NCBI RefSeq assembly: GCF_032773895.1
Contig: NZ_CP120416.1
Location: 3,687,001-3,751,000, forward strand
Origin: Teredinibacter sp. KSP-S5-2
Lineage (GTDB): Bacteria; Pseudomonadota; Gammaproteobacteria; Pseudomonadales; Cellvibrionaceae
DNA: 64,000 nt
Direction: 5' to 3'
In this document: positions 41,653-50,454 of the stretch, one piece after another
Layout: each line of letters starts with the position of its first letter
How positions within the stretch are numbered: position 1 is the stretch's first letter
The notes under the pieces: generated by a model
Told to the model about the DNA's origin: nothing
The model's database searches: none
What the model saw: the letters and a program-made list of their open reading frames with translations, nothing else
Program-made: the position numbers and the translations under genes

Positions 41653-44232
41653 CTATTTTACTTCCAGCGCTCGGCCAGCACGTTTTCCATCCGCTGAACG
41701 GGCTCTTATTTTAATCACGGCGTTTTCATTCACAGCTTGATCACCAATCAGTGGTTTCCATTGTCCACCATCTTGTTGATACTCAATGAGTAAGCCTGGG
41801 TAGATTAAGTTTGCTCGTAATATTCCGTCGTCAATTACTGCACCAACGGTCGGCACACGATACGCGATACCATGTAAATCCAGTTTGGCTAATTCTCTGC
41901 GACCGAGCACTTCCGTAAACTCAGACCAATCCTGTTTCATATCTGCCTTGTTTTTGGCTGAGATATTATTTGTCTCGGAGTTATAGGTTTGTTTTTTATG
42001 GGAGTATGGTACTTCCCATTCCGGTTTGTGCCACATGCGTTCCGCCAGGGTAATGATGCGAGGAAATAGCATGTACTCAGCTTGTTCATTTGAGCGAACG
42101 GTCTCAGACCACAATTGCCCTTGCACACCTTTTACGCCTTTACCCGGCTCGATTGGAATCTCATCTTTGAGTTCGATAGGTTGTTGAACATTGCCTTTCC
42201 AAATTTCGGCATGTACAGGCAGGTTGCCCGGCATAAACTGGAATATTTTTTGGCTGTTTAACTCACGCGCCGCCCAGTCATATCCTCGCTCTTTGGGGTC
42301 TGCTTCGTAGGGCATATCCAGGTATGCGATATCAGGTAGCGAAAGTACCACGTCCCAACCGTGATTGATTTGATCATGGGTTTTGGATATTTGCCCCCAT
42401 TGCAACATGTCCCACATATTTGACTGAACCCGCTTGGGCATTTTGTCAAAATGGGTATGGCTTAATCCATCACTCCAACCGGCAGGTAAAATACCTTTTT
42501 CGGCCAATGAGTTTGAAACCCGTTCAACAAAGTGATTACCCAGATTGGACGCTTTATCAATACCATGTTCTGCCATGTAGGCTTTACATGCAGGGGAATC
42601 AAGCCATGCTCCTGGCGTTTCATCGGCACCGATATGATAGATGTTCAGTGGGTGCTTGGCTTTTTCATGCATGACTTGCAGTTCGTGTAGAACTTTGTCC
42701 ACAAAAGCGTAAGACGAATCCACACACACATTCATGGTATTGTCGGTATACCCCTGAATACTCATGTATTTGGTTTTATCGTCTGGGTCGACAAGTAAAT
42801 ATTGCAAGGCTTTTTTCTCGTCACCCTTGGCCATATATTTACGGTAACGTGCATCCATTGAACGAACCGCAGCACGGGAATGACCAGGCATATCAAAAGA
42901 AGGGATCACTTCGATATAACGCTTTTTCGCTTCTTTTAAAATGTCGATATAGTCTTGCGTGGAATAATATCCGTTCGCGTGTGAATCGCGATAAGGGCCA
43001 CTGCCAAATTGAGGGAAAATACATTTATTTTCGTCTGGGTCATGACAGCGATATGCGCCCACTTCGGTCAGCTCAGGCAACCCAGGAATTTCAACTCGCC
43101 AACCTTCATCATCGGATAGATGCAGGTGTAGCTTATTCATTTTATACGCCGCCATTTGCTCTAGCATATCGAGAACAAACTGCTTATCCCGAAAGTTTCT
43201 CGATACATCAATATGCAAACCCCTAAATGGGTAGCGAGGCTGATCGGTTACCACAACTTTGGGAATAGAGGTTGAGCCCACATTCACCAACGCGGCGAAA
43301 GACTGAAGCCCGTAAAACGCACCACTCTCTTGGCTTGCTTCAATGATTATTTGATTATCCTGAACATCAAGGGAGTAACCTTCGTCGCCGTATTTTTCCG
43401 AATTTCTGACAATACGAAGATCAATGCCTTTGGTATTTTCGGATACACCAATTAGTTTTAAACGGTTTAATGCTTCAGCTACGTCTTTGCGTTTGAAGCC
43501 ATCAAATTTCACTTTCACACCGCGAGCAAGATCAAGCTCACCGCCTTTTACTTCTGTTCGTTCTGGTTTCGGGATGATACGCGCCAGCTGATCAGTAACC
43601 GGCAGTACACTCACCTGATTAACTTGATACAACCGTTCCGCTGTAGCCCACTTGCTTTGATCTTCCGGTTTACTGCGAAATTGTTTTTCACTGGTAAATG
43701 ACTGAACGTGTGGCTGAATTTCCAAGCCTGTTTCGGAATCGAAAACGGGAACAGTTGAAGCAATAATATAAGCCTGATTATTTTTATCGGTAAGATAATA
43801 ATTCGGCATAGGCTTAAATTCATTCATATGCTCGCCACGCATTTGAATACGAAGAACCTGTGCTTTATTTGCCTCAAAGCCTGAAAAGGTTTCGGTTGGC
43901 GTGATCTTTTTTAAGTTTCCTGTCAACATTTCAACATTGAAATCCTGACTATTTACTTTTAGAACCTTACGCAATTGACTGTAGTATAGCGTCCAGTCTT
44001 TTTCCTTATAATCAAATGGAAGCGTTAATCGAATTTCTATATTAAAACATGGTGATTCAATTGGACATTGCTGCTCACCGATGAGGTTTTCAACAACGGT
44101 GTATTCAACGTTAAGTTGCTCTGCAACTTCTTTTACTGTTACCTCCTGCACCTCGGCCAGACTGGTATGCGCCCAACCCCATAAGCTAGCCGTCACACAT
44201 AGCGACGATATAATAATTTTTATTTTATTCAT
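41653..44232 (-). CDS. GH20 beta-N-acetylhexosaminidase (chitobiase)
   Basis: An 859-residue exported enzyme that releases N-acetylglucosamine from chitobiose and other chitin fragments. Order: signal peptide (about 1-26), CHB_HEX carbohydrate-binding domain (about 35-190), GH20b domain (about 205-325), the catalytic GH20 barrel from PRYPFRGLHIDVSRNFRDKQ, and a C-terminal CHB_HEX_C Ig-like domain (from about 790). The catalytic pair Asp537-Glu538 is in IYHIGADETPGAW. Other landmarks are KMNKLHLHLSDDEGWRVEIP and VKGVQGQLWSET. The length and order match chitobiases of Serratia and Vibrio. It works downstream of the GH18 chitinase encoded 13 kb away. It is monocistronic here. Confidence 0.95.
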   Translation of the reverse strand: MNKIKIIISSLCVTASLWGWAHTSLAEVQEVTVKEVAEQLNVEYTVVENLIGEQQCPIESPCFNIEIRLTLPFDYKEKDWTLYYSQLRKVLKVNSQDFNVEMLTGNLKKITPTETFSGFEANKAQVLRIQMRGEHMNEFKPMPNYYLTDKNNQAYIIASTVPVFDSETGLEIQPHVQSFTSEKQFRSKPEDQSKWATAERLYQVNQVSVLPVTDQLARIIPKPERTEVKGGELDLARGVKVKFDGFKRKDVAEALNRLKLIGVSENTKGIDLRIVRNSEKYGDEGYSLDVQDNQIIIEASQESGAFYGLQSFAALVNVGSTSIPKVVVTDQPRYPFRGLHIDVSRNFRDKQFVLDMLEQMAAYKMNKLHLHLSDDEGWRVEIPGLPELTEVGAYRCHDPDENKCIFPQFGSGPYRDSHANGYYSTQDYIDILKEAKKRYIEVIPSFDMPGHSRAAVRSMDARYRKYMAKGDEKKALQYLLVDPDDKTKYMSIQGYTDNTMNVCVDSSYAFVDKVLHELQVMHEKAKHPLNIYHIGADETPGAWLDSPACKAYMAEHGIDKASNLGNHFVERVSNSLAEKGILPAGWSDGLSHTHFDKMPKRVQSNMWDMLQWGQISKTHDQINHGWDVVLSLPDIAYLDMPYEADPKERGYDWAARELNSQKIFQFMPGNLPVHAEIWKGNVQQPIELKDEIPIEPGKGVKGVQGQLWSETVRSNEQAEYMLFPRIITLAERMWHKPEWEVPYSHKKQTYNSETNNISAKNKADMKQDWSEFTEVLGRRELAKLDLHGIAYRVPTVGAVIDDGILRANLIYPGLLIEYQQDGGQWKPLIGDQAVNENAVIKIRARSADGKRAGRALEVK

Positions 44233-44441
44233 TAAAGGCTCCGAAAAATCGACCCGAACAATATGATTACCTTTTCCAGGTATATTTTGTAATGGTTACT
44301 TATACTTTTCTCACGTACAAAAAGTGAGAGCAACAAAGCGTAAGAGAATAGTCTACAACTCAAAAGACAGATATTACCCGTTTTCGTAAACTGACAATGA
44401 TTATTTAGTAACCCAAGTAAAAGAATAGTAAAGAACCCAGA

Positions 44442-44875
44442 CTAATGGGTAATAGCGGAAGGATTGGTAAAGATTGTATTACTTTTTGTTATAGATTTTT
44501 GTATAACTGCGCCTAAAGGGCCAGCCAATTCTCGATGTTTTTCATGTAAATACAGGTATCCCTCTAGCGGAAAAATCGCATTTAACCTTCTTGGAGGCTC
44601 TTGCCAACCCAGCTGTGACATGGCAAACGACACCTCTTCCGGCAATGCAATTAACGCGTCGATACGTTCAGCTTTTAACATTTTTAAACTGGTCGTATGA
44701 CGAAGCTCTCTGCCGGAAATATTATTTCTATCCAGATACTGCTGGATAGCCAAACTACTTTCAAAATAAGCGACAGTTATCTTTTTTTCCGACAGTTGCT
44801 TGGGTGAAGATAGATTAAAATCGGGGTTGTAGGTATAGAGATAGAGCCAGCCGATTCCTTGTATTCACGCCGAAG
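44442..44875 (-). pseudogene. Remnant of a family 3 substrate-binding protein gene
   Basis: The reading frame from 44875 (after a TGA) to 44442 encodes about 144 residues typical of the C-terminal half of a periplasmic amino-acid-type binding protein: GWLYLYTYNPDFNLSSPKQL, SEKKITVAYFESSLAIQQYL, then SLKMLKAERIDALIALPEEV and a final helical tail. No signal peptide or N-terminal lobe remains in frame, and the sequence upstream contains stops, so it appears to be a decayed gene. A start at 44753 would give only 103 residues. It resembles the three intact binding-protein-like genes in the window only in general fold. Confidence 0.62.
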
Positions 44876-45109
44876 ACCTTTTAGTTATTATGGTGCCCAT
44901 ATTGACGACGCATAGGTATTTATACTGGCTCGAAAGAGAATGGGCTTGGGGGTGAGAAACTGTCACTCATCGCTTTTTTCTACAAGCGACGCATCGATCA
45001 GATACCGCAAAAGCAAACATGCCCCCTTTAGGCACACCAGTGTCCAAAAGAAGGCAATAAGATCCCCCTTAAAGTAATCGTACGAACCAACTCGGCCCGT
45101 ACGACCACG

Positions 45110-45418
45110 CTATAAAGAAATTACGCAGTTTTGTTCGCTACCAATATTGGATGGCACAAACCCATCCGCGTCTTCTTCATTGATCCAGTAGTTTTCATCA
45201 ACCAAGTAACGGAACTGGTGATCTTTGTCCTTATCCAGCTCGAGCGTTGCAGTGAAGGCGCCACTTTTTAGACGGGTCATCTCTGTGGCAGAGGTATCCC
45301 AGTCATTAAACTCCCCCACGATGCATACTTTGTTCGCTTCGGATACTTGATCCTTGGGAACGGTGAACTTTACTTTGCACACAGGGCGACTCTTGAGGAA
45401 TTGTTTCTTAATCGACAT
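45110..45418 (-). CDS. CBM48 (isoamylase early-set) domain protein
   Basis: A 102-residue protein consisting of one CBM48/AMPK-beta glycogen-binding-type module: CKVKFTVPKDQVSEANKVCI, VGEFNDWDTSATEMTRLKSG and FRYLVDENYWINEEDADGFV. It has no signal peptide and probably binds glycogen or acts as an adaptor. Ribosome-binding site GGAGGTTAGC is excellent and fixes the ATG at 45418. It is not obviously part of an operon; no glycogen gene is near. Confidence 0.88.
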   Translation of the reverse strand: MSIKKQFLKSRPVCKVKFTVPKDQVSEANKVCIVGEFNDWDTSATEMTRLKSGAFTATLELDKDKDHQFRYLVDENYWINEEDADGFVPSNIGSEQNCVISL

Positions 45419-45704
45419 GCTAACCTCCACTCCAAATGATTATTCAGGGTAAGCGAATTATTTGATAATTACTTTATAGTCCAAAGACCGTAAAATCTCT
45501 AACGCAATTCTAGCAAACATGACGCAGTGCAACACGCAATATTCACGTACCAATCCAAGGCACGCTTTTCCATAATGAGATAAAAGCCCGAACGGCAAAA
45601 AAGCCGTCAGTTCGATCAAAAAATAACAAGAGATAAAAGTAAGAGTGGTGTCTTGCGGCCAAGAATTACACGGGCCTCAGCAGAGGCCCTGTGCAAAACC
45701 GAGA

Positions 45705-46373
45705 TCAGGCGGGGGCGTAGCTTTTTCTTAGAATGGGGTTCAGCAGTCGACTAAAGAAGCCCGTAAACTGAACCGGCCCCTCGGTAACCACCAGACAAAG
45801 ACAAACCTTATCTTTGGTCGCTACCGGCGTATGCTTATGCCGGGCATCGCGGCTAATAAAATCGCCCTCACGGTAAATGCCTTCTTCATCGGAAAAGCTA
45901 CCCTGCAGAATCACCGTCATTTCTTCACCGATATGTGTATGTGTTGCGGCTGAACCACCGGGCTTTATGCGCAGCAACTCCACTTTTGCACCGTTTACAT
46001 CCCGGCATAACTCCACGGAATGAATACTAGGCGATATACGTTTCCAAGCCAGCGTTGAATAGTCTTCTGAGACAAACTGCTTCAAACATCGAGGAACACC
46101 CTCAACATTCTGCTTTTTGCTTACGGTCACAGTGGATTGAGGTAGATCGTCTAACTGAGCAAAGACTTTCTCCTTCAGGCTTTCACTTCCCTGACGGGGG
46201 CTAAGTCGATCCATTAGCTGTCCTCCCAGCCTTTCAAGTGCGGCCAGGTTGGCTCGGCATTCCGGGCAGTGTTCCACATGTGCAGACACGCACATCGCCT
46301 GACTAAGCGTTAGTGTTCCCGCGGCAAAGCTGGCGAGCGTGTCAGAATCGGGATGATGTTGCATTTTCTTCAT
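45705..46373 (-). CDS. chrR: ChrR-type anti-sigma factor (zinc domain plus cupin)
   Basis: A 222-residue cytoplasmic anti-sigma factor. The N-terminal zinc-binding anti-sigma domain has HHPDSDTLASFAAGTL followed by HVEHCPECRANL (His and Cys ligands). The C-terminal cupin domain has the metal ligands in THTHIGEEMTVILQG, EGDFISRDARHKHTPV. In Rhodobacter ChrR releases the ECF factor RpoE when singlet oxygen forms. The ATG at 46373 has GGAGG eight bases upstream, inside the sigma gene's stop, so the two genes are translationally coupled. The short hairpin GGGCCT-CAGCAG-AGGCCC at about 45677-45694 lies downstream. Confidence 0.9.
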   Translation of the reverse strand: MKKMQHHPDSDTLASFAAGTLTLSQAMCVSAHVEHCPECRANLAALERLGGQLMDRLSPRQGSESLKEKVFAQLDDLPQSTVTVSKKQNVEGVPRCLKQFVSEDYSTLAWKRISPSIHSVELCRDVNGAKVELLRIKPGGSAATHTHIGEEMTVILQGSFSDEEGIYREGDFISRDARHKHTPVATKDKVCLCLVVTEGPVQFTGFFSRLLNPILRKSYAPA

Positions 46374-46378
46374 ACTCA

Positions 46379-46957
46379 CTACCTCCGCACCATCACTTCA
46401 AGTTTCTTAAGTGCAAGTCGAACTCTCGACTTCACCGTACCAAGCGGCAAGTCCAGGTCTTGCGATGCCTCGGTATGGCTTTTGCCCTCGACATACACTT
46501 TTCTTAAGACTTCAGCCTGTTCCGGGGGTAATTGGGACAAGCTTTCCTGGACTGTAGTCTCCAGCCGCTGCTGTTGGGCCAGCATAAATGGGTCTGGCCC
46601 CTCATCTTCAATGGTCTCAAAAATTTCTGTTGGATCTATTTCCGTGGAAAAACGGCCATTTCGACGCAAGTAGTCGATACGACAGTTCCTTGCCAGGGTA
46701 TAAATCCAGGTATTAACGTTGGATATTTCCGGTCTGTAAGTATGTGCCTTAGTCCAGATCTTGAGCATGACGTCCTGAGCCAGCTCATCGGCAAGCAGGT
46801 CAGCTCCGGGTTCCCTGGCAAGGCTATAAGCACGTAATAAAGGCACATAGTGTTCAAAAAGCTGGGCAAAAGCCTGCTTGTCCCGGTCTCGGGCAACACT
46901 TAACAGACACGCCTTCAAGGTCTCTATCTGTTTCTTTTTACTTTCAACTGAGGTCAT
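46379..46957 (-). CDS. rpoE: ECF sigma factor of the RpoE/ChrR (ECF11) group
   Basis: A 192-residue sigma factor with region 2 (FAQLFEHYVPLLRAYSLARE, DELAQDVMLKIWTKAHTYRP, NVNTWIYTLARNCRIDYLRR) and region 4 (LSQLPPEQAEVLRKVYVEGK, LPLGTVKSRVRLALKKLE). It is encoded directly before a ChrR-type anti-sigma gene, so it belongs to the group that answers singlet oxygen and organic peroxides. The ATG at 46957 is preferred over 47035 because upstream sequence belongs to the predicted promoter. The divergent operon at 47253-51711 is a likely target. Confidence 0.9.
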   Translation of the reverse strand: MTSVESKKKQIETLKACLLSVARDRDKQAFAQLFEHYVPLLRAYSLAREPGADLLADELAQDVMLKIWTKAHTYRPEISNVNTWIYTLARNCRIDYLRRNGRFSTEIDPTEIFETIEDEGPDPFMLAQQQRLETTVQESLSQLPPEQAEVLRKVYVEGKSHTEASQDLDLPLGTVKSRVRLALKKLEVMVRR

Positions 46958-47004
46958 ATTGAAAACCAAGGGGTATAAGTCCAATCTTGATAAATGAATA
47001 TACT

Positions 47005-47034
47005 CGATTACGCTCGGAATGCGATGACAGATCA
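47005..47034 (-). promoter_or_regulatory. Possible RpoE autoregulatory promoter
   Basis: On the minus strand TGATCT, 18 bases, then TAATCG, with a position suited to the ATG at 46957 (leader of about 40 bases). The published RpoE/ChrR consensus begins with TGATC and has a TAAGA-like -10. The -35 match is good and the -10 match partial, so this is tentative. Confidence 0.4.
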
Positions 47035-47252
47035 CTTTAAGGAACAGATCTCTCGGTTATCCCGCCGGCAATGTGATTCGCCCCTTAAAGGCAAGCAATC
47101 TCTGGTTTCAAGATCATTCATTCCCAGTGCTCTGCCCGCCCCATACCCACAACACTAATCGGGGCAAGTTTTATCGCAGATAAATCCAAGTAGAGAGATA
47201 TACCGTAATTAGCACATCGACTTGGTAGACCTTTGACGGACAGTAACACGCT

Positions 47253-47675
47253 ATGCACTCACCTCTCGTTGAACAATTTAAAGCCTATTTTCAGGATCTG
47301 AGGAAATCCGACCTCAGTCAACTGGAAGACCTGTACGAGCGGCATATCATTTTTAAAGACCCAATACATAAAATTGAGGGACTGGTGCCTCTCCAGGATT
47401 ATATGCATAACCTATGTACAAACTTGACGGAATGTCGTTTTGAATACCTGGATATTCTCGAAGGCCAGGATTGTGCCTATATCAAATGGATTATGCACTT
47501 CCGTCACCCCAAGCTGGGGAACCGACTTATTAGCTTGCGCGGCATGTCTCATATCCAGTTTCAGGAAAAAATCGTTTTCCACGAAGATGTGTACGATATG
47601 GGCGCGATGATTTACGAACAGCTCCCCTTGCTCGGTAGAATTATTCGTTGGCTTCGCCAACGTCTGGCGAATTAA
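47253..47675 (+). CDS. NTF2/SnoaL-like protein of the lipid-stress operon
   Basis: A 140-residue single-domain NTF2-like (SnoaL-type) protein: VEQFKAYFQDLRKSDLSQLE, DLYERHIIFKDPIHKIEGLV and LRGMSHIQFQ. The conserved FKDPIH is typical of small members next to ECF11 systems. No catalytic residue set is evident. First gene of the operon running to 51711, starting 295 bases from the divergent sigma gene. Confidence 0.8.
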   Translation: MHSPLVEQFKAYFQDLRKSDLSQLEDLYERHIIFKDPIHKIEGLVPLQDYMHNLCTNLTECRFEYLDILEGQDCAYIKWIMHFRHPKLGNRLISLRGMSHIQFQEKIVFHEDVYDMGAMIYEQLPLLGRIIRWLRQRLAN

Positions 47676-47677
47676 TC

Positions 47678-48436
47678 ATGGAAACTATCTGGATTACAGG
47701 CGCAAGCTCCGGTCTGGGCAAAGCATTGAGCATTGCCCTGGCTGAACAAGGCTATAGTGTTATTGCCAGCGCGAGAAACGCATCCACCTTGTTTGAATTA
47801 TCGAATAACCACTCCGGCATATACCCACTGCCAGTGGACGTAACAAAGGATGACGAAATGCACGCAATCACAGCAGAGATTAAAAAGCTGTCGCCAGCTC
47901 TTGATCGCGTCATTCTTAACGCAGGCACCTGCGAGTACATGGATTTTCCATCCCCCAACTGGCGTTCAATACGCAAAGTTATGGAAACCAATTTTTTCGG
48001 TGCGGTGAACACTGTCGAAGCTGCCTTGCCTTTACTCAAAAATCGGCCTAACCGAGGGCATATCATTGGTATAGGTTCTCTGGTAACAGCCGCTGACTTT
48101 CCCAAAAGCGAAGCCTATGGAGCCTCGAAAGCAGCGCTGCACTATTTCTTACGTAGTTTACGGCTCGATCTATATCAGGAAGGCATCGATGTGACCGAAG
48201 TGTATCCAGGGTTTATTGATACGCCGCTGACACAAAGAAATAATTTCTCCATGCCATTTTTAATGGACGCAAATACCGCAGCTAAACGCATTATTCAACA
48301 TACGTTTAGCCGACCAGACACATACATATTTCCCAAAAGATTAGCTCTATTGCTAAAACTCACTCACCTGTTTCCAAATATGTGGCGAAAACAAGTCATC
48401 GGTGATTCAACTCGTAATAAAGAGGAAAGACCATAA
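47678..48436 (+). CDS. Short-chain dehydrogenase/reductase
   Basis: A 252-residue SDR with the nucleotide-binding WITGASSGLGKALSIALAEQ and NAGTC, and the catalytic Ser-Tyr-Lys in IGIGSLVTAADFPKSEAYGA followed by SKAALH. The cofactor is probably NADP(H). It begins two bases after the NTF2-like stop and ends one base before the FAD gene, so it is firmly within the operon. Members of this operon type accompany cyclopropane- or furan-fatty-acid formation in other proteobacteria; its substrate here is not known. Confidence 0.9.
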   Translation: METIWITGASSGLGKALSIALAEQGYSVIASARNASTLFELSNNHSGIYPLPVDVTKDDEMHAITAEIKKLSPALDRVILNAGTCEYMDFPSPNWRSIRKVMETNFFGAVNTVEAALPLLKNRPNRGHIIGIGSLVTAADFPKSEAYGASKAALHYFLRSLRLDLYQEGIDVTEVYPGFIDTPLTQRNNFSMPFLMDANTAAKRIIQHTFSRPDTYIFPKRLALLLKLTHLFPNMWRKQVIGDSTRNKEERP

Positions 48437-49687
48437 ATGAAAATAGCAATTGTCGGTGCAGGTATCTCCGGGCTCACCGCTGCATATTATTTAAACCAAA
48501 AACACGACATAACATTATTTGAAGCGGCAGAACAAATAGGCGGGCATACGGCAACAAAAAAAATACGTTACCAGGGGGAAACACACAACATCGACACCGG
48601 GTTTATTGTGTTTAATGATTGGACTTACCCCAACTTTATACAGTTGCTAAACGAGATCGGGGTGCAATCACAACCGACAAGTATGGGCTTTAGCGTAAAA
48701 AGTGCCCTCACCGGTATTGAGTACAGTGGCAGCGGTTTTAAAGGTATATTCAGTCAAAAACGCAACCTGTTTCGCCCAGGCTTTTTACGTATGCTGAAAG
48801 ACATTGCACGTTTTAATAAAGAAGCAACTTCGGAGCTGGAGAGCGGCACATTAAAAGAAGGTCTCACTCTGGGAGAGTATTTGACTCAAAATCGCTACAG
48901 TGATTTATTCATTAGTCACTATTTAATCCCCATGGGCTGTGCAATCTGGTCGGCATCCGAGAAAACCATGCTGGAATTTCCGTTACTGTTTTTCGTTCGA
49001 TTTTTCCGCAATCACGGATTACTTAGCATTAAAAACCGTCCGCAATGGCGAGTATTGAAGGGCGGGTCACACGCATACTTAGGGCCACTTACACAAGCTT
49101 TCCAAGACAAGATACAGGTCAACGCACAAATTTCTGGAATACAACGCGTTGAAGGCGGAGTGCTAATACATAGAAAAAATGCGTTAACCGAAAAGTTTGA
49201 TCAAGTCATACTTGCCTGCCATAGCGACCAGGCTCTGGCATTACTCGATAATCCAACGAAAAAAGAAAAAGAAATACTCGGCGCAATGCTCTATCAGGAT
49301 AACGAGGTGGTACTGCACACAGATACTCGCTTATTGCCACAGAGAAAAAGCGCCTGGTCCAGCTGGAATTACTGGCTGACGGTAAAAGATCAAAAGCAAG
49401 CAGTACTCACCTACAACATGAATATTCTGCAGCAGTTAAATTCTAAACACACATTTTGCGTTACCTTAAACGCAACTGACGAAATCAACCCGGATACAAT
49501 ATTAGGCCAATACAATTACGCCCACCCTGTATTTACACAGGAATCCGTTGCAGCAGCTAACCAATGGGAAACGATTAATGGCATGAATAATACTTGGTTT
49601 TGCGGTGCTTACTGGGGCAACGGTTTTCATGAGGATGGAGTTGTCAGCGCCCTTCGGGTAGTCAATCAAATTCAGCCAGGAAATTGA
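48437..49687 (+). CDS. FAD-dependent amine-oxidase-like protein (UfaO-like)
   Basis: A 416-residue flavoprotein with the Rossmann FAD motif MKIAIVGAGISGLTAAYYLN, the second motif EAAEQIGGHTATKK, an NAD(P)-binding-protein-like domain, and the FAD-anchoring C-terminal NTWFCGAYWGNGFHEDGVVS. It resembles the oxidoreductases (UfaO in Rhodobacter) that act with a CFA-like methyltransferase in the ChrR/RpoE response. The gene sits between the SDR and DUF1365 genes without gaps. Confidence 0.88.
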   Translation: MKIAIVGAGISGLTAAYYLNQKHDITLFEAAEQIGGHTATKKIRYQGETHNIDTGFIVFNDWTYPNFIQLLNEIGVQSQPTSMGFSVKSALTGIEYSGSGFKGIFSQKRNLFRPGFLRMLKDIARFNKEATSELESGTLKEGLTLGEYLTQNRYSDLFISHYLIPMGCAIWSASEKTMLEFPLLFFVRFFRNHGLLSIKNRPQWRVLKGGSHAYLGPLTQAFQDKIQVNAQISGIQRVEGGVLIHRKNALTEKFDQVILACHSDQALALLDNPTKKEKEILGAMLYQDNEVVLHTDTRLLPQRKSAWSSWNYWLTVKDQKQAVLTYNMNILQQLNSKHTFCVTLNATDEINPDTILGQYNYAHPVFTQESVAAANQWETINGMNNTWFCGAYWGNGFHEDGVVSALRVVNQIQPGN

Positions 49688-49689
49688 AA

Positions 49690-50439
49690 ATGCACAGTGC
49701 AATTTATAACGGATGGCTCAGACATAGGCGTTACCACCCCAGGAAACATGAATTTCAATACGACGTGTTTATGATGTATATCGATCTGCAAGAACTGGAT
49801 CAAGTACTGTCGCTGTCCCCGTTTTGGTCTGCTAAAAAATGGCGACCAGCCCGTTTTTGCAGAACGGATTTTTTTGGCGATCCGAATTTAAATATAGATA
49901 CCGCGATCAGACAAAAAATTGAAGACACCACCGGCTGCTATCCCGATGGACGAATATGCATGCTGGCCAATTTTCGATACTTTGGTATCAATATGAACCC
50001 GATTACCAGCTATTATGTTTTTGATAGTAACGACAAACTCCAGCACATTGTTGCAGAAGTGCACAACACCCCCTGGAATGAAAAACAATGTTATGTTCTT
50101 AACTGTAATCCAGAAGATAAAAAGCAGCGTATTCAATTTGACAAACAAATGCATGTATCGCCATTTAACCCGATGGACATGACATATTTCTGGCAGAGCA
50201 ATACCCCGGGGAAATGGTTGAACATTCATATTGAAACCCAAAGAAATCGGATGACAGAAATGGATGCGACTCTCTGTTTAGCTCGGGAGGAAATCTCTCC
50301 CACATCATTAAACAGAACCTTAACCAAGTATCCGTTGATGACCAGTAAAGTGATTGCGGCCATATACTGGCAGGCAATGAAGCTTTACTTTAAAAAGGTG
50401 CCAATATATCCACACCCATTGCGCAGTAAAAACACATAG
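49690..50439 (+). CDS. DUF1365 family protein
   Basis: A 249-residue protein of the DUF1365 family: SAIYNGWLRHRRYHPRKHEF, FMMYIDLQELDQVLSLSPFW, then NFRYFGINMNPITSYYVFD and WNEKQCYVLN. No catalytic mechanism is known. The family nearly always accompanies a FAD-dependent oxidase and a CFA-like methyltransferase, so a step in lipid modification is likely. The ATG at 49690 overlaps the end of the FAD gene region (alternative TTG at 49684). Confidence 0.9.
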   Translation: MHSAIYNGWLRHRRYHPRKHEFQYDVFMMYIDLQELDQVLSLSPFWSAKKWRPARFCRTDFFGDPNLNIDTAIRQKIEDTTGCYPDGRICMLANFRYFGINMNPITSYYVFDSNDKLQHIVAEVHNTPWNEKQCYVLNCNPEDKKQRIQFDKQMHVSPFNPMDMTYFWQSNTPGKWLNIHIETQRNRMTEMDATLCLAREEISPTSLNRTLTKYPLMTSKVIAAIYWQAMKLYFKKVPIYPHPLRSKNT

Positions 50440-50454
50440 TAAAGAGTTTTTCCA

